Source: Mycolicibacterium neoaurum (GTDB lineage Bacteria > Actinomycetota > Actinomycetes > Mycobacteriales > Mycobacteriaceae). Taken from it: a stretch of DNA of 64,000 nucleotides. The notes beneath the pieces are model-generated. The model saw only the letters and a program-made list of their open reading frames with translations, did not search any database and was not told where the DNA came from. Both the position numbers and the translations under genes were made by a program. Location of the stretch: positions 3,782,001 through 3,846,000 of the forward strand of contig NZ_JAQIIX010000002.1 of the NCBI RefSeq assembly GCF_036946495.1. Reading direction: 5' to 3'. This document shows positions 43,555-51,662 of the stretch, in pieces (the first letter of the stretch is position 1; the number at the start of each line of letters is the position of its first letter).

Positions 43555-45123
43555 GTGTTTGAATCGCTGTCTGACCGGTTGACCGGTGCTCTCCAGGGGC
43601 TGCGCGCCCGCGGCCGGCTCACCGACGCCGACATCGACGCCACCGCGCGCGAGATCCGACTTGCCCTGCTCGAGGCCGACGTCTCGCTGCCTGTGGTGCG
43701 CGCCTTCGTCGGCCGCATCAAGGATCGTGCCAAGGGTGCGGAGGTTTCCGCGGCGCTGAACCCGGCCCAGCAGGTCGTCAAGATCGTCAACGAGGAGCTC
43801 ATCGGCATCCTCGGCGGCGAGACCCGCCAGCTCTCCTTCGCCAAGACCCCGCCGACCGTCATCATGCTTGCCGGCCTGCAGGGTTCCGGTAAGACCACGC
43901 TGGCCGGAAAACTCGCCAGATGGCTCAAGGCGCAGGGGCACACACCGCTGCTGGTGGCCTGCGATCTGCAGCGACCCGGTGCCGTGCACCAGCTCCAGAT
44001 CGTCGGCGAGCGAGCAGGTGTCTCGGTGTTCGCGCCGCACCCCGGGGTGTCGCCTGACGGCGTGACCATCGATCAGATGACCACCGGTGACCCGGTGTCC
44101 GTCGCGGCCGCCGGTCTGGCCGAGGCCAAGGCCAAGCACTTCGACGTCGTCATCGTCGACACCGCCGGTCGCCTCGGCATCGACGAGGAGCTGATGGGCC
44201 AGGCCGCCGCGATCCGCGATGCGGTCAACCCCGACGAGACGCTGTTCGTCCTCGACGCGATGATCGGCCAGGATGCCGTCACCACCGCCGAGGCCTTCGG
44301 TTCGGGCGTCGGGTTCACCGGTGTCGTGCTGACCAAGCTCGACGGTGACGCCCGCGGTGGCGCCGCGCTGTCGGTGCGGGAGATCACCGGTGTGCCGATC
44401 CTGTTCGCCTCCAGCGGCGAGAAGCTGGAGGACTTCGACGTCTTCCATCCCGACCGGATGGCCAGCCGCATCCTCGGGATGGGTGACGTGCTCTCCCTGA
44501 TCGAGCAGGCCGAGCAGGTCTTCGACGCCGAGCAGGCCGAAGCGACTGCCGCCAAGATCGGCTCCGGCGAGCTGACACTGGAGGACTTCCTCGAGCAGAT
44601 GCTGGCCATCCGCAAGATGGGCCCGATCGGCAACCTGCTGGGCATGCTGCCCGGTGCCGGCCAGATGAAGGACGCCCTGGCCGCCGTCGACGACAGCCAG
44701 CTCGATCGCGTGCAGGCCATCATCCGTGGGATGACCCCGGCCGAGCGGGCCGACCCGAAGATCATCAACGCCTCCCGCCGGCTGCGCATCGCCAACGGAT
44801 CGGGCGTCAGCGTCTCCGAGGTCAACCAGCTCGTCGACCGGTTCTTCGAGGCCCGCAAGATGATGTCGCAGATGGCAGGCCAGATGGGAATGCCGTTCGG
44901 GCGCAAGAACGCTCAGCGTAAGGCGGCCAAGGGCAAGAACAAGCAGGCAGGCAAGAAGAAGGGTCGCGGTGCCAAGGGGCCGACCCAGCCGAAGAACCCG
45001 TTGGGTGCCGGTATGCCCGGTGGCTTCCCGGACCTGTCCAACATGCCCAAGGGCCTGGACGAGTTGCCGCCGGGGCTGGCCAACTTCGACCTGTCCAAGC
45101 TGAAGTTCCCCGGACAGAAGTAG
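43555..45123 (+). CDS. ffh: Signal recognition particle protein Ffh
   Basis: 522-aa SRP54 GTPase that binds signal peptides and 4.5S RNA. N domain (MFESLSDRLTGALQGLRARG), G domain with GLQGSGKTT at 107-115, VDTAGRLGIDEELM, TKLDGDARGGAAL, and the methionine-rich M domain (QMLAIRKMGPIGNLLGMLPG). The C-terminus is extended by a basic stretch (KAAKGKNKQAGKKKGRGAKG) and a Pro/Gly/Leu tail typical of mycobacterial Ffh. No 4.5S RNA gene found nearby. Confidence 0.96.
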   Translation: MFESLSDRLTGALQGLRARGRLTDADIDATAREIRLALLEADVSLPVVRAFVGRIKDRAKGAEVSAALNPAQQVVKIVNEELIGILGGETRQLSFAKTPPTVIMLAGLQGSGKTTLAGKLARWLKAQGHTPLLVACDLQRPGAVHQLQIVGERAGVSVFAPHPGVSPDGVTIDQMTTGDPVSVAAAGLAEAKAKHFDVVIVDTAGRLGIDEELMGQAAAIRDAVNPDETLFVLDAMIGQDAVTTAEAFGSGVGFTGVVLTKLDGDARGGAALSVREITGVPILFASSGEKLEDFDVFHPDRMASRILGMGDVLSLIEQAEQVFDAEQAEATAAKIGSGELTLEDFLEQMLAIRKMGPIGNLLGMLPGAGQMKDALAAVDDSQLDRVQAIIRGMTPAERADPKIINASRRLRIANGSGVSVSEVNQLVDRFFEARKMMSQMAGQMGMPFGRKNAQRKAAKGKNKQAGKKKGRGAKGPTQPKNPLGAGMPGGFPDLSNMPKGLDELPPGLANFDLSKLKFPGQK

Positions 45124-45126
45124 CCC

Positions 45127-46206
45127 GTGCCGCCGCTGCATATTCGGGGCCGAGGGTTACCCGACGGCGAGCAGGTGCAGTGGTGGGTGCACGACGGCGT
45201 GCTGTCTGCCGAGCCGATCGCCAACGCGGACACGGTCTTCGGAGCTGGTGGGGCCGACGGATGGATCATCCCCGGTCTGGTCGACGCGCACTGCCACGTC
45301 GGGCTCGGGCCCGGTGGGCCGACGACCGTCGAGGAGGCCGTCGAGCAGGCCGAGACCGAACGCGATGCCGGCGCGCTGTTGCTGCGTGACGCCGGCTCTC
45401 CGGTGGACACCCGTAGCTTCGACGATCGCGACGACCTGCCGCGCATCATCCGCGCTGGCAAGCACCTGGCCCGGCCGAAGCGCTATATGCCCGGTCTGCC
45501 GATCGATATCGAGGATGAATCACAGCTACCTGCCTACGTCGCCGAGCAGGCCCGCTGGGGTGACGGCTGGGTCAAGCTGGTCGGGGACTGGATAGACCGC
45601 GGCGTCGGGGATCTGGCCCCGCTGTGGTCCGACGATGTCCTGGTCGAGGCGATTGCCGCCGCCCACGCCGAGGGTGCCCGGGTCACCGCGCACGTCTTCG
45701 GCGAGGAGGCGCTGCCCGGGCTGATCAAGGCGGGCATCGACTGCATCGAGCATGGCACCGGTATCACCGAGGACACCATCGAGCTGATGCTGGAGCATGG
45801 CACCGCGCTGGTCCCGACGCTGATCAACATCGAGAACTTCCCTGGCATCGCCGACAAGGCGGCCAAGTACCCGACCTACGAAAAGCACATGCGCTCGCTG
45901 TACGCCTCGTGCCACCGACGGGTGGGTGCTGCGCACGAGGCGGGTGTGCCGATCTTCGCCGGTACCGATGCCGGCGGGATGGTTGCCCACGGTCGCATCG
46001 GTGACGAGATCGACGCGCTGCGGCGGGTGGGGATGACCGCGACGGAGGCGCTCGGTGCGGCGTGCTGGGATGCGCGGGCCTGGTTGGGCCGCCCCGCGCT
46101 GGCCCACGGTGCGTCGGCGGATCTACTGTGTTTCCGCGAGGATCCGCGCGAGGTCGGCGTGACCAACCCCGATCTGGTACTGCTGCGCGGGCGCGTCTGG
46201 GGGTAG
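45127..46206 (+). CDS. Amidohydrolase-superfamily metal-dependent hydrolase
   Basis: 359 aa, GTG start three bases after ffh. Metal-binding HxH is H55-C-H57 (VDAHCHVG); further ligands are VTAHVFGEEALPGLI, DCIEHGTG and FAGTDAGG, and the chain ends with the beta-sandwich strand (DLLCFREDPREVGVTNPDLVLLRGRVWG) usual in this superfamily. Equivalent of Rv2915c, always next to ffh in mycobacteria, but its substrate is not established. Confidence 0.9.
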   Translation: MPPLHIRGRGLPDGEQVQWWVHDGVLSAEPIANADTVFGAGGADGWIIPGLVDAHCHVGLGPGGPTTVEEAVEQAETERDAGALLLRDAGSPVDTRSFDDRDDLPRIIRAGKHLARPKRYMPGLPIDIEDESQLPAYVAEQARWGDGWVKLVGDWIDRGVGDLAPLWSDDVLVEAIAAAHAEGARVTAHVFGEEALPGLIKAGIDCIEHGTGITEDTIELMLEHGTALVPTLINIENFPGIADKAAKYPTYEKHMRSLYASCHRRVGAAHEAGVPIFAGTDAGGMVAHGRIGDEIDALRRVGMTATEALGAACWDARAWLGRPALAHGASADLLCFREDPREVGVTNPDLVLLRGRVWG

Positions 46207-46265
46207 AGCCCGGCTCCGCCTACGCGGTTTCAGTCAGGTACGGCCCGCGCCGCCCAGACTGCACT

Positions 46266-46297
46266 CAGGTAGGGATTTCCGCGCTGCGGGCTACCTG
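46266..46297. terminator. Hairpin between convergent amidohydrolase and diflavin reductase genes
   Basis: CAGGTAG (46266-46272) pairs with CTACCTG (46291-46297) around an 18-nt loop, between two convergent stops. Without a T tract it is only a modest terminator candidate. Confidence 0.35.
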
Positions 46298-46300
46298 GTC

Positions 46301-47908
46301 TCAGTACACGTCGCGCACGTAGCGGTGACTCTTGATCAGGTCGTTGACGTAGGCGTGCGCACCTGCGGCATCGAGACCGGCGCAGCGGGCGACGATATCG
46401 TGCAGTGCCGCGTCGACATCCTTGGCCATCCGGTCGGCGTCACCGCACACGTAGACGTATGCGCCCTCGGTCAACCAGCGGTAGAACTCCTCGGCGTTCT
46501 CCTGCATCCGTTGCTGCACATAGACCTTGGTCCCCTGATCGCGCGAGAAGGCCAGGTCCAGCCGGGTCAGGACACCGGCGTCGGCGAACTCCTGCAATTC
46601 TTCGCCGTAAAGGAAATCGGTGTCGCGGCGCCGGTCACCGAAGAACAACCACGCCTTCCCGCTCGCCTTGGTCGCACGGCGCTCCTGCAGGAAGGCGCGA
46701 AACGGCGCGATGCCGGTGCCCGGACCGATCATGATGATTGGGACATCGCCGGCGGGAAGCCGGAAATGCGTGTTGGGGCGCAGGTGCACCAGGACGTCCT
46801 GGCAGCGATCAGCCAGGAATGTCGACGCCACCCCGCCGTGGGTGCGGCCGTCGAGGTCGTAGCGAACGCTGGCGACCGTCAGATGCACCGCGGCGGGATG
46901 TTCCAGTGGGCTGGAGGCGATCGAGTAGTCGCGGAACTGCAGGGGGCGCAGAGTGTCGAGCACCTCGTCGACGTTCAGATCGGCCAGCGCGACGATATCG
47001 AGCACATCCTTGCCGTACAGCCACGAGTTCTCGGTACCGCCGTGGGTGTCGCCGGACTGCAGGGCCGCGGCCACCTCGGTATCGGTGGTGCGGCCGGCGG
47101 CCAGGTTCAGCAGTGCCCGTGACGGCGTACGGATTTCGAAGTGTTCGGTCAACAGCACACCGAGGGGCTGCTCGTGTCCGGTGACGGCGTAGTCGGCGCC
47201 GACACCGAACGCGGCCAGCAGCGCCTCGACAAGTGCGGGGTCGTTGGTGGCGTGCACCGCCAGCGAATCACCGGCCTGGTAGGCGATGCCGGTCCCGGCC
47301 AAGTCGATCTCGTAGTGGCGGACCTCCTTGTCCGACGCGGTGGAATTGAGCCATCGGTTGACCGAGAGCTGGGCGCGTACCGGTACGTTGCGCTCGCGCG
47401 GTTCGCTGCGTTCGGGCGCTGAGACCGCCGGCTGCGGTGCCGTTCCGCCCTGTTGGGCCGTCATCACCTTGATGATGTCGGCGGTCCACGCCTTGGCGGG
47501 CTCCTCGTAGAAGCCGTCGACGTCGACGCGGTCGACCATGCGTTGGGCGCCCAGGGCCTCGAGTCGCTCATCGAGCAGCTTGCCCGCGTTGCAGAAGAAC
47601 TCATAGGAGCTGTCACCGAGCGCCAATACGGAGAAGTGCAGATGCTCGAGCCGGTCGGTGTCGGCGCTGATGGCCTCCCAGAACAGGGTCGCCGAGTCGG
47701 GAAACTCGCCCTCGCCGAACGTCGAGACCACCACGACGAAATGGGTGGCGTCCTGCAGTTGGCCGAGTTCGACCTGGTTGAGCTCCACCGCCTCGGTCTC
47801 GATGCCGATCTCGGCGACCGATTCGGCGAAGGTCATGGCGGCGTCCTCGGCGTTACCCATATCGGTGCCGAACGCGACGATCAACGAGATATCAGCTTGG
47901 CCGGACAA
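46301..47908 (-). CDS. Diflavin reductase (flavodoxin + FAD/NADPH domains, CysJ-like)
   Basis: 535 aa, cytosolic. Residues about 8-150 form a flavodoxin FMN domain (FGTDMGNAE, STFGEGEFPDS, LALGDSSYEFFCNAGKLLDERL); about 200-400 the FAD-binding connecting domain (RDYSIASSP); the NADPH domain follows (MIGPGTGIAPFRAFLQER, YVCGDADRMAKDV) and ends KSHRYVRDVY. It passes electrons from NADPH to a partner, such as sulfite/nitrite reductase haemoprotein, an assimilatory nitrate reductase or a P450; none is adjacent. TTG start preceded by AAGGGGA. A partial iron-box-like sequence lies upstream. Confidence 0.9.
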   Translation of the reverse strand: MSGQADISLIVAFGTDMGNAEDAAMTFAESVAEIGIETEAVELNQVELGQLQDATHFVVVVSTFGEGEFPDSATLFWEAISADTDRLEHLHFSVLALGDSSYEFFCNAGKLLDERLEALGAQRMVDRVDVDGFYEEPAKAWTADIIKVMTAQQGGTAPQPAVSAPERSEPRERNVPVRAQLSVNRWLNSTASDKEVRHYEIDLAGTGIAYQAGDSLAVHATNDPALVEALLAAFGVGADYAVTGHEQPLGVLLTEHFEIRTPSRALLNLAAGRTTDTEVAAALQSGDTHGGTENSWLYGKDVLDIVALADLNVDEVLDTLRPLQFRDYSIASSPLEHPAAVHLTVASVRYDLDGRTHGGVASTFLADRCQDVLVHLRPNTHFRLPAGDVPIIMIGPGTGIAPFRAFLQERRATKASGKAWLFFGDRRRDTDFLYGEELQEFADAGVLTRLDLAFSRDQGTKVYVQQRMQENAEEFYRWLTEGAYVYVCGDADRMAKDVDAALHDIVARCAGLDAAGAHAYVNDLIKSHRYVRDVY

Positions 47909-47953
47909 CGAGTCCCCTTCGGTCGGGCGCGGGACGGCTGTCCGACGCTCAAA

Positions 47954-47972
47954 TTAGGGTGACCTTACTTGT
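47954..47972 (-). promoter_or_regulatory. Weak IdeR-box-like sequence upstream of the diflavin reductase
   Basis: TTAGGGTGACCTTACTTGT agrees with TWAGGTWAGSCTWACCTWA at 13 of 19 positions by eye, with the left TTAGG and right CTTAC cores kept. It lies about 46 bp before the start codon. Functional binding is uncertain at this score. Confidence 0.3.
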
Positions 47973-48001
47973 TTGGCCGTCCGTTGTGCGAGCCACCCCG
48001 G

Positions 48002-48817
48002 TCAGGGTTGGCTGAAACCCCAGTCGAAGAGGCTGATCGCCTGGCCGTACAGATCACCCGAGCCGTACATCTGTACCACCACGAGCCTGCGGCCGCCGCG
48101 CTGGGCGGCCCCGACGTAGGTTTTGCGGGCCAGGTTGGTGAAACCGGTCTTGCCGCCCAGATCACCGGGGTAGCGGGTCAGCAGTTCGTTCTGATTGGTC
48201 AACGTGCGCCCCGGAAATCCCGCCGATCTCGACCCCATGATCTGGGCGATCAGTGGATAGCGCAGCGCGGCCCGGAAGATGACCGCCAGATCATGCGGTG
48301 TGGTGACCGATTCCCAGCCCGGGCCGTCCAGTCCCGAGGGCGAGGACGCTCGGGTGTTGCGCGCACCGACGCCGGCGGCCTTGCGGTTCATCGCAGCGAC
48401 GGCATTGCGCTGGCCGCCCAGCATATCGGCCAGCATGTTCGCCGAGTCGTTGCCCGACACCATGAGCAGCGCGCTGAGCAACTGGGCAACGGTGTAGGGC
48501 TGGCCGGCAGTGAGTCCCACACACGAGCATTCGACCTTGGTGTGCGACGCGTTGGCCCTTGCGAAATTGTCCGGCCGCAGATTGTCGAGCACCGTCATGG
48601 CCAGCAACACCTTGATGGTGCTGGCCGGGGCGTAGGAACCGTAGGGGTCGTTGGCGGCCAGGACCCGGCCGGTATCCAGATCGGCAAGCAGGTATGCCTT
48701 GGCCGGGCCGTTGGCGAACGTCTGGGCGCCAACGGGTTCCACGGTGGGCGCAGCCTGCGCAGGCGCCGCCATGACCGTGCCGAGGGCGAGCACGGTCGCC
48801 GCGAGCAGATGCCGCAC
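48002..48817 (-). CDS. dacB2: D-alanyl-D-alanine carboxypeptidase (DacB2-like), copy 1
   Basis: Penicillin-binding D,D-carboxypeptidase trimming peptidoglycan pentapeptides. 271 aa from the GTG at 48817, which opens directly into a signal peptide (RHLLAATVLALGTVMAAPAQA). Catalytic triad motifs: S66-T-I-K69, S121-G-N123, K223-T-G225. Two cysteines (VECSC) lie after the SxxK helix as in the paralogue. The frame continues upstream to 48943 without a better start. Homologous over its length to the next upstream gene, so this is a tandem duplication at the Rv2911 locus. Confidence 0.9.
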   Translation of the reverse strand: MRHLLAATVLALGTVMAAPAQAAPTVEPVGAQTFANGPAKAYLLADLDTGRVLAANDPYGSYAPASTIKVLLAMTVLDNLRPDNFARANASHTKVECSCVGLTAGQPYTVAQLLSALLMVSGNDSANMLADMLGGQRNAVAAMNRKAAGVGARNTRASSPSGLDGPGWESVTTPHDLAVIFRAALRYPLIAQIMGSRSAGFPGRTLTNQNELLTRYPGDLGGKTGFTNLARKTYVGAAQRGGRRLVVVQMYGSGDLYGQAISLFDWGFSQP

Positions 48818-48870
48818 CCGCGTGAGCGTACGGTCGGCAGGACTCGAACCGGTCTCCGTCGGGTCTCGAC

Positions 48871-49746
48871 TTACAGTGCGCCGACGCTGACCGCTCGGTC
48901 CTGGGCGAACCCCCAGTCCAGCAGGGCCGACGCCTGATCCCAATAGGTCGGACCGCCCTCCCGGACGAGACCGAACATCATCGCCACCACCAGGCGGCGG
49001 CCGTCGCGCTGGGCCGCGCCGACGAAGGTCTTTCTCGCCATATCGGTGAACCCGGTCTTGCCGCCCAGCATGCCGGGATAGCGGGTCAAGAGCTCGTTCT
49101 GGTTCACCAGGATCCGGTCACCGTTGCGACCGGGAAACACCGCCGTCGGCTGCGCGGTGATCGCCGCGAACGCCGGATTGGCCATCGCCGCCCGGAAGAT
49201 CACCGCGAGGTCGTGCGGCGAGGACCAGATGTCGATACCGGGCCCGTCCAGGCCCGAGGGGGAGCCCGCGGTGGTGGCCCGCGCACCGATCGCCGCGGCC
49301 TTGGCGTTCATTTTCTCCAGTGCCGCGGGCCTGCCGCCGAGCATCGTCGCCAGAGTGTTTGCTGCGTCGTTACCCGAGACCAGCAGCAGCCCCTCCAGAA
49401 GCTGGCGCGCCGTATAGGTCACCCCGGGCGCCACACCCGCGCAGTTGCACTCCACCTTGGTGTCGGCCTCATCGGCGACCACCGTCGCCTCCAGTGGCAG
49501 TTCGTCGAGTGCGACCAGGGCAAGCAACACCTTGATCGTGCTCGCCGGTGGGTGTCGTGCGTACTCGTCCTTGGCAGCCAACACCGCGCCCGAATCCAGA
49601 TCCGCGACCACCCATGCCTGTGCAGGTCCGTCGGGTATCGGCAGTGAACCGACGGGTTGGTTCACCCCGATGTCGGCACCTGCGGAACCCGTGCCGATGG
49701 TCACCAGAATGAGCGCCGACAGGACGGCGGCGACAAGCCTTCGCAT
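48871..49746 (-). CDS. dacB2: D-alanyl-D-alanine carboxypeptidase (DacB2-like), copy 2
   Basis: 291 aa, the same length as Rv2911. Signal peptide MRRLVAAVLSALILVTIGTGSAGA; S69-T-I-K72, S124-G-N126, K230-T-G232. The segments PASTIKVLLA, LLVSGND, GSPSGLDGPG and NQNELLTRYPG.LGGKTGFT are shared almost word for word with copy 1. The gene is first of the pair and probably shares a promoter in the 113-bp divergent gap with the NAGGN operon. Divergence outside the motifs suggests an old duplication with separate roles. Confidence 0.92.
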   Translation of the reverse strand: MRRLVAAVLSALILVTIGTGSAGADIGVNQPVGSLPIPDGPAQAWVVADLDSGAVLAAKDEYARHPPASTIKVLLALVALDELPLEATVVADEADTKVECNCAGVAPGVTYTARQLLEGLLLVSGNDAANTLATMLGGRPAALEKMNAKAAAIGARATTAGSPSGLDGPGIDIWSSPHDLAVIFRAAMANPAFAAITAQPTAVFPGRNGDRILVNQNELLTRYPGMLGGKTGFTDMARKTFVGAAQRDGRRLVVAMMFGLVREGGPTYWDQASALLDWGFAQDRAVSVGAL

Positions 49747-49859
49747 GGCTTGTGACCCTAACTACCTTTCGCACCCGGAGGTTTGGAAGGTGCCCTGACC
49801 GGTAACGTAAGACCAGCGCGAACCAGAGTGGCCATCGACCATCGAGGGGGACGAAAACA

Positions 49860-51662
49860 ATGTGCGGCATCGCCGGCGAGGTTGCTCGCGGCCGGTCGGC
49901 AGATCTCGGAGCCATTGCCCGAATGGCGGAAACCATGGTGCCGCGGGGCCCCGACAGTGGAGGTTTCTGGTCGCAGGGCGGTATCGCCCTCGGCCATCGC
50001 AGGCTGGCGATCATCGACCTGTCCAGCCACGGGCAACAGCCGATGCACGACCCCGAACTCGGCCTGACGGTCGCCTTCAACGGATGCATCTACAACTACC
50101 CGCAGCTGCGTCAGGAACTCCTGGGCAAGGGTTACCGCTTCTTTTCCCACAGCGACACCGAGGTCGTGCTCAAGGGTTACCGCGAGTGGGGCGAGAAGGT
50201 CGTCGATCATCTGTTCGGCATGTTCGCCTTCGCCGTCACCGAGGTGGACAGCGGTCGGGTGCTGTTGGCCCGCGACCGGCTCGGGATCAAGCCCCTGTAC
50301 TACACCGAAACCCCCGACGCGTTGCGGTTCGCCTCCTCGCTACCCGCGCTGCTGGCCGCCGGCGGCGTCGACACCTCGATCGATCCCGTTGCGCTACATC
50401 ACTATTTGAGCTTCCACTCGGTGGTTCCCGCACCACACACCATCGTGGCAGGCGTCAAGAAGCTACCGCCGGGCACCGTCATGCGGATCGAACCCGACGG
50501 CAAGCGGACCGAACACACCTACTGGGAGCCCGTATTCGAGCGATCGGCCGAGCGATCGGGATGGTCGGACACCGAATGGGAAGAGGCCATCCTGGCCTCG
50601 CTGCGGACCGCTGTCGAGCGCCGATTGGTCGCCGACGTCCCGGTCGGCTGCCTGCTGTCGGGCGGATTGGACTCCAGCCTGATCGTCGGGCTGCTGGCCG
50701 AGGCCGGACAGCACGGGCTGGCGACCTTCTCGATCGGTTTCGAGGCCGCCGGCGGCGAAGAGGGCGACGAGTTCAAGTACTCCGACATCATCGCCCGCCA
50801 CTACGGCACCGACCATCACCAGATCCGTATCGACACCGCCCGCATGCTGCCCGCGCTGTCGGGAACGATCGCGGCGATGAGCGAGCCGATGATGAGCCAC
50901 GATTGCGTGGCCTTCTACCTGCTCTCCCAAGAGGTCAGCAAGCATGTCAAGGTGGTGCAGTCCGGTCAGGGCGCCGACGAGATCTTCGCCGGTTACCACT
51001 GGTATCCACCGATGGCCCATGCCCCCGACGGCGATGTGACGGCTGCCCTGGCCAGCTACCGCCAAGCGTTCTTCGACCGCGACCACAGCGCGTTGAACGC
51101 ACTGCTGCAACCGAACTGGCGCCTCGACGCCGATATCGCCGGTGACTACGTACGGAGCCATTTCGCCCACCCTGGTGCGGCGACGGCGACCGACCGCGCG
51201 CTGCGCCTGGACACCACGGTGATGCTGGTCGACGACCCCGTCAAGCGCGTGGACAACATGACCATGGCGTGGGGGCTGGAGGGGCGCGTGCCCTTCCTCG
51301 ATCACGAACTGGTCGAACTCGCCGCGACCTGCCCGCCGCATCTCAAGACCGCCTACGAGGGCAAGGGCGTACTGAAAGAGGCGGCCCGCAAGGTGATCCC
51401 GCACGAGGTGATCGACCGGCCCAAGGGGTATTTCCCGGTACCGGCCCTCAAGCACCTCTCCGGGCCCTACCTGGACCTGGTTCGCGATGCGCTGCACAGC
51501 GACGGCGCCAAGGCCCGTGGGCTGTTCGACAAGAGCGAAGTCGACCGACTGCTGGCCGATCCGAACGGTTACCACACCCCGCTTCGGGGTAACCCGCTGT
51601 GGCAGCTCGGGCTGCTGGAACTCTGGCTGGCGCACCACGTGGATGGGGTAACGACGAAATGA
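49860..51662 (+). CDS. asnO: N-acetylglutaminylglutamine amidotransferase (AsnB-like)
   Basis: 600-aa class II glutamine amidotransferase. Cys2 (MCGIAGEV) is the nucleophile; glutaminase domain to about 210, then asparagine-synthetase ATP pyrophosphatase domain with LLSGGLDSS (S267) and the SGQGADEIFAGYHWY loop. It follows the NAGGN-type branch: the next genes are the ATP-grasp/GNAT synthetase and an M42-like peptidase, the known trio for the osmoprotectant N-acetylglutaminylglutamine amide. It forms the terminal amide. GAGGGGGAC precedes the ATG. Absent from the corresponding M. tuberculosis position. Confidence 0.92.
   Translation: MCGIAGEVARGRSADLGAIARMAETMVPRGPDSGGFWSQGGIALGHRRLAIIDLSSHGQQPMHDPELGLTVAFNGCIYNYPQLRQELLGKGYRFFSHSDTEVVLKGYREWGEKVVDHLFGMFAFAVTEVDSGRVLLARDRLGIKPLYYTETPDALRFASSLPALLAAGGVDTSIDPVALHHYLSFHSVVPAPHTIVAGVKKLPPGTVMRIEPDGKRTEHTYWEPVFERSAERSGWSDTEWEEAILASLRTAVERRLVADVPVGCLLSGGLDSSLIVGLLAEAGQHGLATFSIGFEAAGGEEGDEFKYSDIIARHYGTDHHQIRIDTARMLPALSGTIAAMSEPMMSHDCVAFYLLSQEVSKHVKVVQSGQGADEIFAGYHWYPPMAHAPDGDVTAALASYRQAFFDRDHSALNALLQPNWRLDADIAGDYVRSHFAHPGAATATDRALRLDTTVMLVDDPVKRVDNMTMAWGLEGRVPFLDHELVELAATCPPHLKTAYEGKGVLKEAARKVIPHEVIDRPKGYFPVPALKHLSGPYLDLVRDALHSDGAKARGLFDKSEVDRLLADPNGYHTPLRGNPLWQLGLLELWLAHHVDGVTTK

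Noticed and set aside
43536..43556. TTAGGCTTACC before ffh as an iron box
   Set aside because: Only the right half resembles the IdeR consensus; the sequence is better explained as a -10 element.
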